Source: Stratiolaelaps scimitus
Lineage: Eukaryota; Arthropoda; Arachnida; Mesostigmata; Laelapidae
NCBI GenBank assembly: GCA_019614645.1
Contig: JABWDB010000068.1
Coordinates: 682,001-746,000, forward strand
Reading direction: 5' to 3'
Length of the DNA stretch: 64,000 bases
Within the stretch, counting starts at the first letter, position 1; every line of letters begins with the position of its first letter. Under the pieces are notes generated by a model. The model did no database searches and was not told the DNA's origin. It was given only the letters and a program-made list of their open reading frames with translations. Of the stretch, positions 28,001-40,798 are shown one piece after another. A program made the position numbers and the translations under genes.

Positions 28001-30447
28001 AATGCTTAAGCTCGCTTATATGCCACACAGCAGGGTATACCTCCTTTACGGTGTGCATTCGTGTGTGTATTGCGTCGTATTTGCCGTAGGTCGAGGGCAA
28101 CCTTCAAGAGGTAGTGTTCGATCACCTTCACGCGGTAGCGTACCAGGGCACGCCTTTGGGTCTCACCATCCTCGGCCCTACGGACAACATCAAATCCATC
28201 CAGCGGAACGACCTCAAAGATTACATCAACGCTCACTACAAGGGATCACGAATCGTGCTCGCTGGCGCCGGCGGAATTGATCATGACGAGCTCGTGAAGA
28301 TCGCTGAACAGGTGGGGACAATTTGTGATGTGATGTCACAACTCTCCTTTGTTCCTCTGTTTTTGTTGTGTTTTATTACCATCAACGACTTCTACGTTAG
28401 TTTGACTATTGCACTTGGACAGAAAGAGCATTATTGCGATTTATGTTCTTGCACTTCGTAACGGCTGTGGACATACCTACACAGATATAGTATACCTGCT
28501 GTTATATTTTGCGCCTGACGTTACATCTTTGGTATCTGGCATAAAGTCGAGACCAGGGACGCGTTACGAAACAGTTTATGCTCGGATGGAATACTTCGTA
28601 CATTTGTTGTTGTTTTTTTTTAATCTCTTCCCTATTCCGTTGCATGTCCATTGATGTATGTTCACTTAGTTCAAATAGTCCATTTGTGCGGCATTATTTC
28701 TATGTGCTTAACATCTTGAAATTGCTCTTGTTGCTGCTGTTGCTGTTGTTGTTGTTGTTGCTGTAACTGTTTTGGCCGGTGCCTCCAGACGTTTGGCAAG
28801 GTGAGCAATGAGATGGGACCGAATTGCCCAATTCTTGCTCCGTGTCGTTACACCGGCTCGGACGTCCGTGTCCGTGACGACGATATGCCCTTCGCACACG
28901 TCGCGATCGCCGTCGAGGGCGCCGGCTGGACGAATCCTGATAATATACCGCTTATGGTTGCTAACACCATGATCGGATCGTGGGACCGCTCGCACGGTGG
29001 AGGTGCTAATGCGTCATCGCGTCTTGCCGCTTGGGCAGCCACGTTCCCGTACAGGTCGATGCATTCGTTCCAGTCGTTCAACACGTGCTACAAGGACACC
29101 GGCCTGTGGGGTCTGTACTGTGTTGCAAATGGCGACGAGCATCTTGACGACATTATGATCGCGATTCAGGGCGAATGGATGCGTATTTGCACTGAGGTGA
29201 GATGGGGATCAAGTTTATGAGCTCAGCTAAATGGGGACAACGAATTATCTCGGCTTACAATCATAATGAATACGCGGGAAATAGGGGTAGTGTTGTTGGC
29301 TGTGAGAACTGATCGGTGTCAAACTTGTTCGAGGTAGTTGTTTTGTGGGTGGATTGTATGGTGATGCTACCGTGCGTGTTTTCTGGGTCATCCGTGCCTG
29401 GCTGAGTGTACGTCTGTAGAGGGTACGCCAAAGCCGATAATGGAACTACGAGCGAGGCCATAAAAAGCGATTATTTCATTTGGCGTCACCTCGGCACACG
29501 AACGCATTTAACGGGGCAACGGGTTTTATCATTGAGTGTCATCGTACACTCGACCTATTGTGCTCTAGGTTTTATAACCGCAACGTTGATTTAGGCAGGT
29601 AATTTGGAGGGGGAGGCTTACCCTGTGCCGGCCAAAAATGCATTTTGGTAGTTAGTATATGTGAAAACACATTCGAGTCACCCTGTATAGTCAGTCAGTC
29701 TGTATATTATCCGATACTGGGTGCAAAGCGTTAGTAACAAGCAGCTTGATATCAGGCAACTGAAGGCGACGTAATTCGGGCTAAGAACCTGCTGAAGACC
29801 AATCTTCTGCTTCAATTGGACGGAACCACCCCTCTCTGTGAGGACATTGGCCGACAGATGCTCTGCTATGGCAGGAGGATCCCCTTGCACGAGCTGGAAG
29901 CACGAATTGATGCCGTCGACGCGAAGACGGTTAGGGAAGTTTGTCAAACATACATCTACGACAGGTAAGAGAAGCTTTTTGCGCCGACCTTATGGGAAGG
30001 CCACGTTGTGTTTAGACGATGTGCCTGCATGTTCCGATTACATCGTCGTTCTTTATAGACTTGAAGGTTTGCATCATTTCCAATACGTTTCGGCTGGGTG
30101 GTACGTCGAACCCATTTTGAACCCTCTCCTGAACTCGATCAGCGAGTTTATCCCAGCTGTGAGGCTGAACATGAATGATTAAATAGAAATCTTGTTCTAT
30201 CCATCGACAGACCTCGCTGCTGTATATCAAAGAATCTTATTGTATTATGTAGGCTGTAAGAGACAGAGAGGTAGACAGTTTTACGATACCACCCATCAGA
30301 TCTGCGTAGACGTCTTCTGCGAACCGTCGAATTTACCATCTTCGTGTCCGTGCTTTCAGATGCCCTGTTGTGGCCGCCGTCGGCCCCGTAGAGGGTCTCA
30401 CCGACTACGTCAGGATTCGAGGACAAATGTACCGGCTCCGATTCTAA
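25058..30447 (+). CDS. PMPCB: Mitochondrial-processing peptidase subunit beta
   Basis: Seven exons join in frame: 25058-25339, 27105-27221, 27541-27648, 28090-28311, 28789-29196, 29756-29964 and 30360-30447, giving 477 aa, close to the usual 480-490. All introns are GT-AG and in phase 0 except the last (phase 2, codon AG|A). The product is the catalytic subunit of the matrix peptidase that removes presequences from imported proteins. The basic, hydroxylated N-terminus is a likely mitochondrial presequence. The zinc motif HFLEH ends exon 1, and a third-ligand Glu in REMEE lies 76 residues after its last His. This separates MPP-beta from the ubiquinol-cytochrome c reductase core 1 protein, in which the motif is degenerate. 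Other family landmarks are [14 protein letters not shown], the [16 protein letters not shown] block and the C-terminal MYRLRF. No breaks are seen. Confidence 0.97.
25683..25720. repeat. (TA)n microsatellite in MPP-beta intron 1
   Basis: Short TA array with TTTA and TGTA interruptions inside the 1.77-kb first intron. Confidence 0.8.
27978..28060 (-). repeat. SINE family B tail in MPP-beta intron 3
   Basis: Read on the minus strand, it carries GAGCTTAAGCATTGTAG and a CTCCCTTAATAAACC end, as in the SINE copy at 2.5 kb, but without the tRNA-like head. It lies antisense to the host gene, about 30-110 bp upstream of exon 4. Confidence 0.5.
28722..28767. repeat. TTG/CTG repeat next to MPP-beta exon 5 acceptor
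   Basis: A TTG/CTG trinucleotide tract ends about 20 bases before the 3' splice site at 28788 and merges with its pyrimidine tract. Confidence 0.75.
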
Positions 30448-30870
30448 GCGACGTTCTCGCTAGAGCAAGAAAAACACCTAATGATGTTCCATCTACACGT
30501 CATTATAGATCCTGATCGGGTGATCCTCAGGGGAGAACGCCTCAGAATTATGACAGAGTACCAACAAGTCTGTCTAAGATTAATTATTTGTAGTTAGTTT
30601 TAAACATATGAGAAAGAAAGGAAGCGAGAGAGAGAGAGAGAAAAAACACGATTCACGCGAGCAGGACGCGTTTCAACAACTGCTGGTCGACACTTGGCGG
30701 TATGAACGAGTATGAGAAATTGCTGAGTGAGGTTTCCTAGATGCAGAGCTATGAAAGCAACAGAAGACAAAGACGCAACACATTGATAGGAAGGGGACAA
30801 TGATAAAGAAAAAAAAAAAGGAAGAAACCAGTGAATGCAATGGTGTAATTAAATGGTGATGATAATAATC

Positions 30871-30876
30871 AATAAA
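30871..30876 (+). terminator. Polyadenylation signal of MPP-beta
   Basis: AATAAA lies 424 bp after the MPP-beta stop codon and is followed by a GT-rich stretch (GGTGCGCTGTTGT). It defines a 3' UTR of about 450 bp that includes a (GA)n run near 30628-30642. Confidence 0.65.
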
Positions 30877-31496
30877 GAGAAAAGGTGCGCTGTTGTAATT
30901 TATAAGAGAGACCTCTACTTTGCTTAGTCAACTGTTTCGTTTCGAGATAGGCAGATATTGTCTGATGGCAAATGTTGATCTGCAATGTTCACGGTTAGGT
31001 CATAACGCGGAGCGTGCTGACCTTTAATCTCCAGTAACTACTAGATCCTCTTGAAAATTTTAGGGCAATTCGCGCACTTCCAAGTAACTGACTAGGTGTG
31101 TCCATCTATATTAATTTGGCGCTTGTCCCAAGTTGCTCTTCGAGAAGCGGCGAACTTGGAGCGAGCAGAAATCTCTTTGAAACATTTTTGCCATCGTATT
31201 GGCTTATTTAAGCAAAACGGCCGGACTATTTTTTTTTTAAGAAAAACATGTTCACACTGATGAAAGATGTTTATTGTGTCAAGTAAGTATGATTCCGATA
31301 GTTCCTTATACGCCGCCAGTAAGTCGGTAGCCCTTGCGCACCACGCATGTGACCTACGTGAGATGCTACGTACGCTCCCTCTGAGTACTTGCATGAACTT
31401 GTTCCATGTTTGGTAGTTGATAGTCCTCAATCCCCTCTTCAACTGGTCAAAATAGCAGAAGCCTTATATAAGGAGAGTAAGCGGATTGTCTCTACT

Positions 31497-31570
31497 ATTC
31501 GATTGCCTTCTTTGTCCAGAAATCCTCAACGAAAGCTTGAGCTTTGCGGGCATGAGCGTTGTCGTAGAAA
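31497..31570 (-). pseudogene. Possible degenerate mariner-like transposase fragment
   Basis: The minus strand encodes FYDNAHARKAQAFVEDFW. This resembles the block around the second catalytic Asp of mariner-type DDE transposases (Y/H-D-N-A-x-x-H/R). The frame is closed four codons upstream and shortly downstream, so if this is an element it is heavily decayed. I could not find terminal inverted repeats or the other catalytic blocks with certainty. Confidence 0.25.
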
Positions 31571-34460
31571 AGCTACACACACGCACTTGGTTGCAGCATT
31601 TGTGTCAATCAGTTTCCATAAACTTCTCCGGTGACAGCGGTTTTCGCAGGTTGAAGCTGATGGAAGACGATTCCGTGATTCCGGTCGCGCAATTCACATT
31701 TGACGATATGCCCGATATGGCCTGTCGAAGACTGATCGAAGCTGTACAAGACTTCAGTTCCCCGACGGCGCCGTTCATGCAACTCGAGCATTTCAGCAAA
31801 TCCCTCGAAGTCAGAGGTGGTAGTCCAAGCAATCGAGTGGAACGCACCTACTTTGGCCTGTGGAGATTGTTCGGATCAGCTAAATACATTGACCGCTCAG
31901 AGAAGCAATTAGCGGAAGGTCACAGCCAATAGCAAATCCTCGCAAGCTGTTTGAGACTTGGCTGGCAGCCATGCCACTTGTACATGAGCTTCTTTAATGG
32001 GAGGACGCTTTTCTTGACAAGCTCAAGGAACTGATTGATTTGAAGCCACTTATGGGCTGCCCTGACTTCCGTGGAAAACGCATGGATTGTCCCTCGCAAC
32101 GTAGCGGTGTACGATTTCTACAAATTCTTCTGGAAGTTTTGTGCACGGATCATGAAAGGAATCAGCGTCATCAGCTAACTCTCTTGCCAGACCTCTTCCA
32201 CTTCTCCGTTATCCTCCGAGCCCGCAGGCCACATGGGTGGAGCGAGCTGTCAATCGTGCAACGTCGAGCGTTGCAGCGTTGAGAAAGGCTAATTTCGTTA
32301 ATAGACATCGAAGATTTACCCTCACAACTAGATGACATAACAAAATGGAATAATGAAAGCGTATTTGTTCTGGCTAAAATATTATATATCATCATAGGGT
32401 ATCACCTACACAAGTCGAACTGATAATGTTGCAGGTCATACAACGGGGAGCCAGCTGGCGCTGTCTTCCTGACCAGGTTTCGAGCGGACTCGGATTTGCC
32501 AGCGAGTCGTGGTCACCTTTCAAAGCGTCCCAGTGAAGAAGTCGTCGTGCTGTCGAATTGAATCAAGACTAGTGCGGCTGGTATTTCTTGATATGTACGC
32601 CAACCAGCTGAAAGTTTCTCCTCTTCAATGTCTAGCCGCCGTGGCAAGGATTATTAATAAATTGTTGGGGATTACAAATATGTGCGAACGTTTCTTAAAC
32701 ACAGGCAGAGGGGAATAAGTTCATAGGTGGGTCCTTTTGAATTTAATATAAGTATATATAAAGTGCGTCCCAACGGATTGTCCACGGTACACAATACTCA
32801 TCTAGTGATTAGCCAACTGGCCAACCTATTTGATTGCAGCTAGATGCGAAGGAACAGAAGTCGTGTCATGATGCAATAGCCGCTACGGACAGCACTGAAC
32901 TTCAGTTTGAGATAGAGCTTTCGCCCGTCGCTTCGTACGAGGTAGAAATTATTTGGGAGCATCTTTCGTGGAGTTTACTAGCTTGTGAGAAAAAAGAAGG
33001 ATCGCAGTTGACCCTGAATTTTATTCGCATACGGGTGCAATGACGAATGGAAGGGCGGCGCTTGGAGCGAGTTGGCTTATAGGATTCGTCAACACATTTT
33101 TCAATATGCGGGTTCTACCATGTCCTGTATATGTACAATGACAGACTGTCGATTCTAGTGTCTGTATGCCCGATGATTCTTGTGTGTCTGTATTAGGTGG
33201 TTGGGAAACTTATCGCAGATATATCATCCTCTCAGTTGTGGGCAGTCGTCGTTTTCAATTGAAGAACGGAACACCTTCCTATTCTTGTCGAATTTATATA
33301 CCAATCAGGCGAAAGAGATCAATTGGACTTCAGATTAATTTTTTTAATTCGTCCGAAATCTTCCACGTCAGCAAATTTCGTCCTCTCAATAACCGGCCGT
33401 ATTTCGATACGAGTGTCAGTCCATCTCGGAACTCAATTAATTCACTTCTCCCAAATTAATCTCCATTGCATTTTCGCTCGGCTATGAACTTCCCCAACCC
33501 GGTGTGCTATATCGTGCACGCGCACGTGAACAGCGGTGCACGTCCCTGAGTGACGTACGTAACGGGAGTTGCCAATCTCTGCGTGTAGCAGACGTTTTTA
33601 CGGCGGCCAAAGAGTGGAGTTCTATCCAACCGCAACCCCTTGACACACCCCCCTACTCCGTTGGCTATTAGAATTCGATTCACAACACGGCGCTAGCCTG
33701 GTAATAAAGAAATAGTCTAGCATAATGTCGTATTCCACCAACGAGTTCCACCAACGCCACACGGCGGGATAACGCAGAATTACGGGGGTATCCATTGAAA
33801 TTAAGATCCTCCTCACTCCTTACAGTGAATTTACAAAGCGACATGTGCGGGTGTGGGCCAACAGGCGGAATTTTACATTGGATTCGTCATTCGTGGTCAC
33901 CTGTTGCTTCTGTGTGCCCTTCTGTGCGAGCCGGCATGGCATTCTGGGAAGGGTTTGGTGTTTGCCCAGTGTCATTTGAGCAACGGTGGCTGGCTGGCTG
34001 TCTGGCAAACGGCATTTGATCGATTACTTTCGAGTATAGCCACTTTTATTGGAGTTGCTTCTTCTTCTGTTGTCTGATTAATCTGATTGCGTTGCATGGC
34101 AATAGTTCTAACTATGTTCATTTAAGTTCTTATGTGGTGGCATTGTATTTAATAGTCAGATAACGGGGACAGCAGTGCAACCCGGTACCGTTATCAATGA
34201 TTTAATAATCGAACAGAGCTTACGCCCCAGATGGAAGCCGGCTAACGACGTCCTCAACTCAAACAACGCCCTCAACTCGCACTGTCGAGGGACGATTTAT
34301 AGGTGTTGACGCAGCCCCAGACACAGTGACGTCCTTGGACTGCGTCTTAATGATGATTCCGTTAAGGAAACACGACGATTTTTGTTTGCATTCTTAGAAC
34401 ATACTGAAGTCAGTTTATGAGTACTAATATTTCAAGTTTAGATCCAAGAGGGGTTCGCGT

Positions 34461-34566
34461 ACGGCTCTATATATTATATATATATTTATATATATTATAA
34501 ATATTATATTATTATTATTATTTATTATATTATATATATTTATTTATATTTATATATATATATATA
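34461..34566. repeat. AT-only low-complexity tract
   Basis: About 100 bp of TA and TTA units with almost no G or C, upstream of the 3' end of the convergent protease gene. Confidence 0.85.
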
Positions 34567-34676
34567 TGCTGTTTATAGATGTCTCAGAGCAAATGCCTTG
34601 TTCTTATCGCTCACCAGGACGCACATATAACCAAACAAAAGAAAAGTCGATCAGTGAAGACATAGATCGTGTCAAC

Positions 34677-34682
34677 TTTATT
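34677..34682 (-). terminator. Polyadenylation signal of the serine protease gene
   Basis: AATAAA on the minus strand, 86 bp after the protease stop codon. Confidence 0.6.
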
Positions 34683-34768
34683 ATTGTAATCGGCTTATTT
34701 ACATCTGCTAACAATAAGCTGTATTGACAAATTCGTAATTTGCCAATCATGACAGCATTGACGTTTAT

Positions 34769-36703
34769 CTATCGACCAAAGAATCCACTGAGCATGGAGC
34801 TGATACTCCACCTGTTCGGGGTTGCGTTCTGCTGGTTTCCGTTGCCTTTCGGCGAATCATGGAAGTCCTTGCCAAAAAGCTGCTTCGCCACCTCCCGATA
34901 TTGCTGCATCTGTTCCGGGGTGATTGCACTTGCGATCTGCCGAGAAACGAGTAGCAATAGCATTGTGGTGTTAAAATAGCATACATTTCGTATAATCGTT
35001 AGAGGAATGACCTGTACAGGAAGAACCTGTGTGAAGCTAGCAGTCTTGAACTGTTTGTCTGCTGTTCAAGCGTCTTGTAGGGTAGTAGCCTTGTTCACCT
35101 TCAGGGCATCTTTATCCAGAACGTGGTGGTTGGCTTTAGAAGATGGAGAACTAAAGTTCGAATATTGTGAGCTATATCTATATCCTTGCACTTAGCTACT
35201 AAGCACAGCGTTATGGTCAGCGTTGGCTCGATCGTCGACGATTGCCCGACCATGGGATTATATTGGCTATTTTAACCAACCTGTTGAAGATCCTCCTGTT
35301 CCCCATACTGTAGCATGTTAGCGATGATCCATGGTGTGAAATATACGACTCGCGTATACACGCCGGGAAATCGGTTACGTCCGCAGCCAACGCCCCACGA
35401 CACGATGCCCGTCAAGATCATTTTGTGTTCGTTTGTTTCACCGTCACTCGACGTTGGAGAACCTGAGCTACCAGATGTCTCCTCTGCACTCCCTGAAGAA
35501 AGATGAATGCCCCACAGGGTGGCGGTCAGCGGAACGATTTACGGAAGATATTCTATACTGTCCAGTTCGATTAACCAGATGGGGAAGTCAATTTTGGCAA
35601 AATGCTTATTAAAATTCTCATTTCGACATGGGGTCACACTGGGACATTGCCTACTACTGAGTTGATAACAGAGATAGAGAGACTGGACTGCAGTAAAAAA
35701 ATTGAATTGCTTCTCGTCACAGCTGGTGAAGAGATCACAATACCTAAGACCACAATATCTATATGCTCCATGGGGTTCTAGGCGGAGATCGTCAGACTCC
35801 AATCCTCAACGGTAGCAGATCGCCAGTGCTGAGTAGTGTTGGAAATTGTGTACGCAAGAGTTTGTATGGATCTAGTTAGCGTTCACTCGCATACTTGCTT
35901 CTCGTTGACAGATATAATAAGCAAGTTTGAATAAGCATAGCCGAATCAATATTGACTGAGAGTAAACATCATTGTCCCCTCATTGAGCCTCGGTAATTAT
36001 GGCCCCCCCTCCCGAGAACCTCTGGCTTATGGGCATACTCATTAATACACCCAAATGTACATACACAAACACATTACTCGGAAACAATTGTTAGCCCTTT
36101 GTTTACCAATGAATCAATTAATCGATGTCGAGAAGCGTTAATTGACGTCTTGGACGGCAATCAGTTGCCGTCCAGCTGTTAGGACAGATATTCACTTCCA
36201 TTCAGTGGGTTATACTTCGAGTCCTTCATTAGTACCACATACATATCCGTTCCTATAGGTACTTATGCACAAACACACAGACAGAAATGTATGCAAACCT
36301 GATTCTATCACGGCAGGACCACCGGAATCGCCCTGACACGAGTCCTTGCCACCTCCCTCCGCCATGGCGCAAAGCATTGTCGTACAATTAAATAAGCGTG
36401 GGTATGCCCTCGAGCAGGCGGCGTTACTTAGCTGTGGCACCTGTAAATGAACACAAGTTGCTGAGACGATTGTATTGCGCTGGTCCTCGCAAGATGATTA
36501 ATAACGACATCGATATTCAATATCACCAGCTTGAACCGAATTTCCCTCTATATAGACTGTTATCCAAAACAACATAAGGGTTGGCATAAAGGACGTAATG
36601 CCTTGTCCGCGGGACAGCTGTCTCCTCCTCTCGATCTCGTGAAACATTTACAAAAAATACGTATAAATTCGCCGAATTTTACTATCTATAATTCGTGTAA
36701 ACC

Positions 36704-36756
<53 letters not shown>

Positions 36757-38781
36757 TAATCCATCAAGCCTCTGGTCAATGAAGGTGAATTCGTATCGTG
36801 TGATAATTCATTCGAAAGGATAAAATTCACAGGCCCCCAAAGGCGCAAATCATCGACTCAGGGAGTGGCGAAACCGTGGGATAGCAGTATTATCGTCGAT
36901 GTCAACCAACCTCAGTGTAAAGCAGCCTATCGGAAGGTGTACCCATTTCATGCGTGGCCCCAAAGCCTGACACCAATAGATGAGGTGTCGCATATGGGGT
37001 TGAGGCCGCTCCGGGTATTTGTGGAGTCCCACCAGCATTGACGTTGTCATGCTCGTTTGGCGTCGGGTCAACCGTGCCACAGGTTGATTGGTTATCATTT
37101 ATATTTACGCTTGAGTCGTTTACGCGACGCCCTTCGTGTACGGGAAGACATACCGGGGCCGTGTGGCTATCGAACACAAAAGGTCGATCGATTTTCAGCA
37201 GAGCCAAATCATTGCTGAGGGACAGCGGCGCATCCAGACGCCATCCGGGATGATACAGCATCTTCGACACCTGTGCATAAAATGTCAACGAATCGAGTCA
37301 CCATTCATAGTGGAGTTCACTTCTAAATTTTCATCGATATATATATATATATATGTATATAGCATCGAAGAGACATCAAAAGAAATAATTATCTTTACGA
37401 TATATAATGAATTCGATTGCCTCGTAAACTTGCTAACAAAGCAGACACGAAGGATTGTTTAGCAAGGTAGCAATGGGTTAACGGTTGAAAACAATAAGAT
37501 GGACGGGATAGAGGCAATGTAAATTGTCTGCTTATAACAAACCTTGCGCATCTGGCTGGGAGGAGAAACTCCAACGTCGCCCTTTCGGATCGTACCAGTG
37601 ATGAGGCGATATATTGCTGAATCTCGTTCCTACTTAGAATCAATAGAAAATAGCACAGAGGAACAGACAAAAAAAAAAGGAAACACCATAGGTTGAATAA
37701 GGACCTTGTTAGGGTATGGTATACAGCTGAAACATATCCACAGGCTCACAAGCTCAATAGTGTTTTTGAAGGACACATTTGTTCCAAAACAGCATAATAC
37801 CTAGGGCGAGTTCGCTGCGAGGTGCGTAAGTTGTTGTTTAGCGTATACACCATCTTTGGCTAGACTATAAGATACAATGGGGTTGTGCTTCCATGGGTGC
37901 GTGTTCGACAATAGGCATCATTCAGATGTAGAGTACAACGTTCGATACAAATTGAGATGAGACGACAACCACACGCAATAGCGGCGATACGTAGGGCAGG
38001 GTTCTTCGGCTGTCATTCTATGGCATATGCCGCTCAGTTACTAGTTACCTGCAGACAGTCAGACGCGGAGAATCTTTGGAGTTCTTTATCATCTTTCTTT
38101 ATCTGAGGATTCTTGTCAGGTACGAGTAAGGCAGAGAATAAGCAAAGGTGGCCCCGACAGGTCCTACCTAAAGGTTAAGAACTGAGACCTGTCAGATAGG
38201 GGAACAGCTGAGGGTCAGCTTGAAAAACAGTACCTGCAGACAGTGTGCAGCGGTTATGACGAAGTTAGGCGATATTACCGCGCCTCCACAAACGGCCCGA
38301 CGGTATCGGCCAAGAATCACCTAAAGCCATGCAGAGAGAAACAAAAGAGAGAGAGAGATCACAGTATTTTTTTTCATTCACTAGGTTGACCCTCCTGCCC
38401 ATCACCGGTACGGTTCTCAGCATCGGTGGAGTTCAATCACTGCCAGCATTATCTCGACGAAACATAAGCTATATATTATATTTCACCGTGTTAAGCACGA
38501 GCAGGAAGCTTGTCAGATGGCTGACGTAGGCTCCTGTTAGACAAACAAACAAATCAAAATCTGATCACGGTTTGGGTCTAGTCACCAACCTGCCAAGGGA
38601 ATTGGCCTTCCTGCGCGGGCGCACCACCTATGATGCGCGCCCCGCGATACGACGGTTTTCCACATGGCACAACCAGTGATGTGGCCCCTGGTGCCGCCTG
38701 TTTCGATGAAGAACTCGAACTGAACAGCAGCATTAACAGTATGGTCGCTGAAGCAAGTTGCGATTTGCACGACGCCATCAT
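34769..38781 (-). CDS. Secreted trypsin-like serine protease with extended loops and C-terminal tail
   Basis: Seven minus-strand exons join in frame: 38781-38590, 38320-38234, 37629-37543, 37270-36911, 36440-36299, 35492-35281 and 34936-34769, giving 415 aa. Introns are phase 0 except the fifth (phase 1). Residues 1-25 form a signal peptide (alternative start at Met2). The zymogen cleavage site is R49|IIGG, and Cys40 is placed to keep the propeptide attached, probably through the Cys in VCLP. The S1-family triad is His90 (TAAHC), Asp143 (NDLALL) and Ser281 ([10 protein letters not shown]), with Asp275 predicting cleavage after Lys or Arg. Oddities: a Pro/Asn/Gly-rich insert (about 165-221), a Ser/Thr/Gly-rich insert after GGPAVIES (about 290-312), and a 55-60 residue tail after the final helix. 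The target is unknown. There is no clip domain. Confidence 0.93.
36151..36174. repeat. Short perfect hairpin in protease intron 5
   Basis: TGGACGGCAA and its reverse complement are separated by three bases. Function unknown. Confidence 0.6.
36703..36754. repeat. (TA)n microsatellite in protease intron 4
   Basis: About 50 bp of nearly pure TA. Confidence 0.9.
38131..38232. mobile_element. Foldback MITE, copy A, abutting a protease splice site
   Basis: The arms CCCC..GACAGGTC (38152-38163) and GACCTGTCAGATAGGGG (38186-38202) are inverted repeats, followed by ACAGCTGAGGGTCAG and an A-rich end. The same unit is at 49943-50030. The right end of the element touches the 5' splice site of protease exon 2 at 38233. 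Confidence 0.6.
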
Positions 38782-40047
38782 TGAAGTAGGCTGGAAAACG
38801 GCAGTTAAAACCTGTTGAAATGTGAAAACGAACGGCCATAGAAAATATTATCACAGCTATTGACAGGCGCCGTTGTTAGCCTGCCCTACAAATGTGTTGC
38901 ACCACATCCTTATCTGTAGTTGGATTGGGGTATCGAAAAATGGCCCTCGCTTTGAATCCATCTGTATTGTGTTGTACAAATTGTACAGCACTCACATATA
39001 CACCTCTGATCGATGTCGCGTAAGACGAACGTCGATGGCTTAAGCGGCTAGAGAGTTGTCCTTATCGAATCGACCAGCGCTGTACGAACGAGCTGAACGT
39101 CCGCGAACACAGGGGAACAACAGTGAAGAAGAAACTCTCCAAGACAGAGCTTTGCAAAGATGCGCGGTGGACTCCTGTTGGTCGACTTTGGAGAAAGCCT
39201 TTATAAAAGGTGGTTGAAAAATCCAGCGAGTGGCGCCGTCGTCGTTGCGTCGGGATTGGCCTTCGACAAGATGAATTGGCTACGCAGCTTTGGGGCGTTC
39301 AAGGCAGGCTCACAATTGCAGAATACCTGCTTCGAAGCCACGTGAAATATTGGCCATGGCTCAGTTTACCGAGAGGACAAATGTCCGCAGGCTCAAGCCA
39401 TCCGACGAGGCTATCTCGCTCAAGTCCCTGCGCGTGACAGTATAGTCAGCCAAACCCGGGCAATGCGGGTTGTCATAGGCTGACCTGTATCGGTATGACA
39501 GTCTGTGCTAGCAAATGGCCAAACCCGCGACCTGTGCGGTGGCATAAATAATTGCCTCTTTCAATAACGTTTACAAACTGATCATCATTGAGCCTGACAG
39601 GCCCAGAGGGTCTGCATTTGCATTATGAACAGGCCGTGGATCGAGATATACGCGAGGTAATAGGATTTTTGCAGGATTTCCGTCAATCCGCCATATTTCG
39701 GAGGAGAATACGAAACCAGCCGAGCGAATTGGGTCGGAAGCTTTTCTTTCAGAGTCTGCTCGAAGGTGGAGCCCTGAAACTCGGATCGTCAGCGTTCAAC
39801 ATACCCGAGTTCGATGCTGCAAGAGGTAGTTCCACACCGATAGTTAGCTGTACGTCTACGGTGTATTTTGGCTTGTATGACTGTGCGGAATATAAATTTG
39901 ATACCTAAGAGAATTCGTCACATAACTATAATCAAATTCATCGGTAGCTAACGTGGGTATGTTAGGAACAGGCTGAAAATAAGCGCCAACCTGACGGGCA
40001 GCAACTGAAAGAAGAGTTTATTTTTCATTTATGTGTCGTTATATTCT

Positions 40048-40078
<31 letters not shown>

Positions 40079-40129
40079 CCCGACGACATGTACCCTATGA
40101 ACGCGAATAAAAATATTAATAAGAACTTC

Positions 40130-40560
40130 CTCGATATATCCTTAAGAGAATATGTAGAAGAAAGAGGTCCCACCTCCCCAGTCCCTAAGAGCTTGTTCAA
40201 AATTGAAATTGACTTGCCCCTTTGGAACGAGAACTTTGCCTGTGGAAAAGGGTATTAACGGCATACCATCAGGACGTTTCCAATCGGGGCATAACATAAC
40301 ATAACATTTGCGGTTTATTTCTGGAACTGCAATTTTACAATGCTTAAGTTCTCGATTAAAAAATAGGGTAAAAGTAAGAGTGTATTATCACCAAATTCAG
40401 GAAGCAGCAGGAAATATTCGCTGGTTCACGAAAGCAAGGAATCGTGTGGAACGAACGACTCCCTGACCAAATTCTCTTCAATATTAAACACTGGCTGAGG
40501 CCACGAGTCGCACCACTTATACTGGAGAGTCGATCATGGCGAAATTAATCATCAACAGGT
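40130..40560. repeat. Dispersed repeat, copy 1
   Basis: Parts match 62515-63000: a 'gtcc.ac.tgcccagtcc' segment, then 'aaattg.gatgtccctctgga'-type sequence, then a segment with 'gctggttcacgaa.gcaaggaat'. Both copies are collinear with gaps, so this is a decayed interspersed repeat of unknown class. Confidence 0.6.
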
Positions 40561-40705
40561 TGTTCACAGCAACGGGAACAGGGAGAGACTAGGTCACTTC
40601 CTTCTTCTTCTTTTTCCGTAGACCTACTTCGGTGCGACTACATTAGTCATTAATTATAGTTTCCTATAATATGGGAAGATAGAACAGCAGCAAGTCATGC
40701 CCCCC

Positions 40706-40737
<32 letters not shown>

Positions 40738-40798
40738 TTTAAATTCAATTTCCAATTTCAAAATCATGTTTATTTTCGGAACTGCAATATACATAGAT

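Larger units (their letters stand above)
30900..34670. other. Intergenic spacer between MPP-beta and the protease gene
   Basis: The spacer has no gene with good support. It holds a doubtful transposase scrap near 31.5 kb and an AT-rich low-complexity tract at about 34461-34566. The stretch at about 32900-32970 is similar to 43700-43760 (a shared 'gcccgt.gcttc..acg' block), so it belongs to a dispersed repeat. The MPP-beta and protease genes converge on this spacer. Confidence 0.55.

Noticed and set aside
25058..30447. Ubiquinol-cytochrome c reductase core protein 1 instead of MPP-beta
   Set aside because: The complete HFLEH zinc motif with the distal Glu fits the active peptidase subunit.
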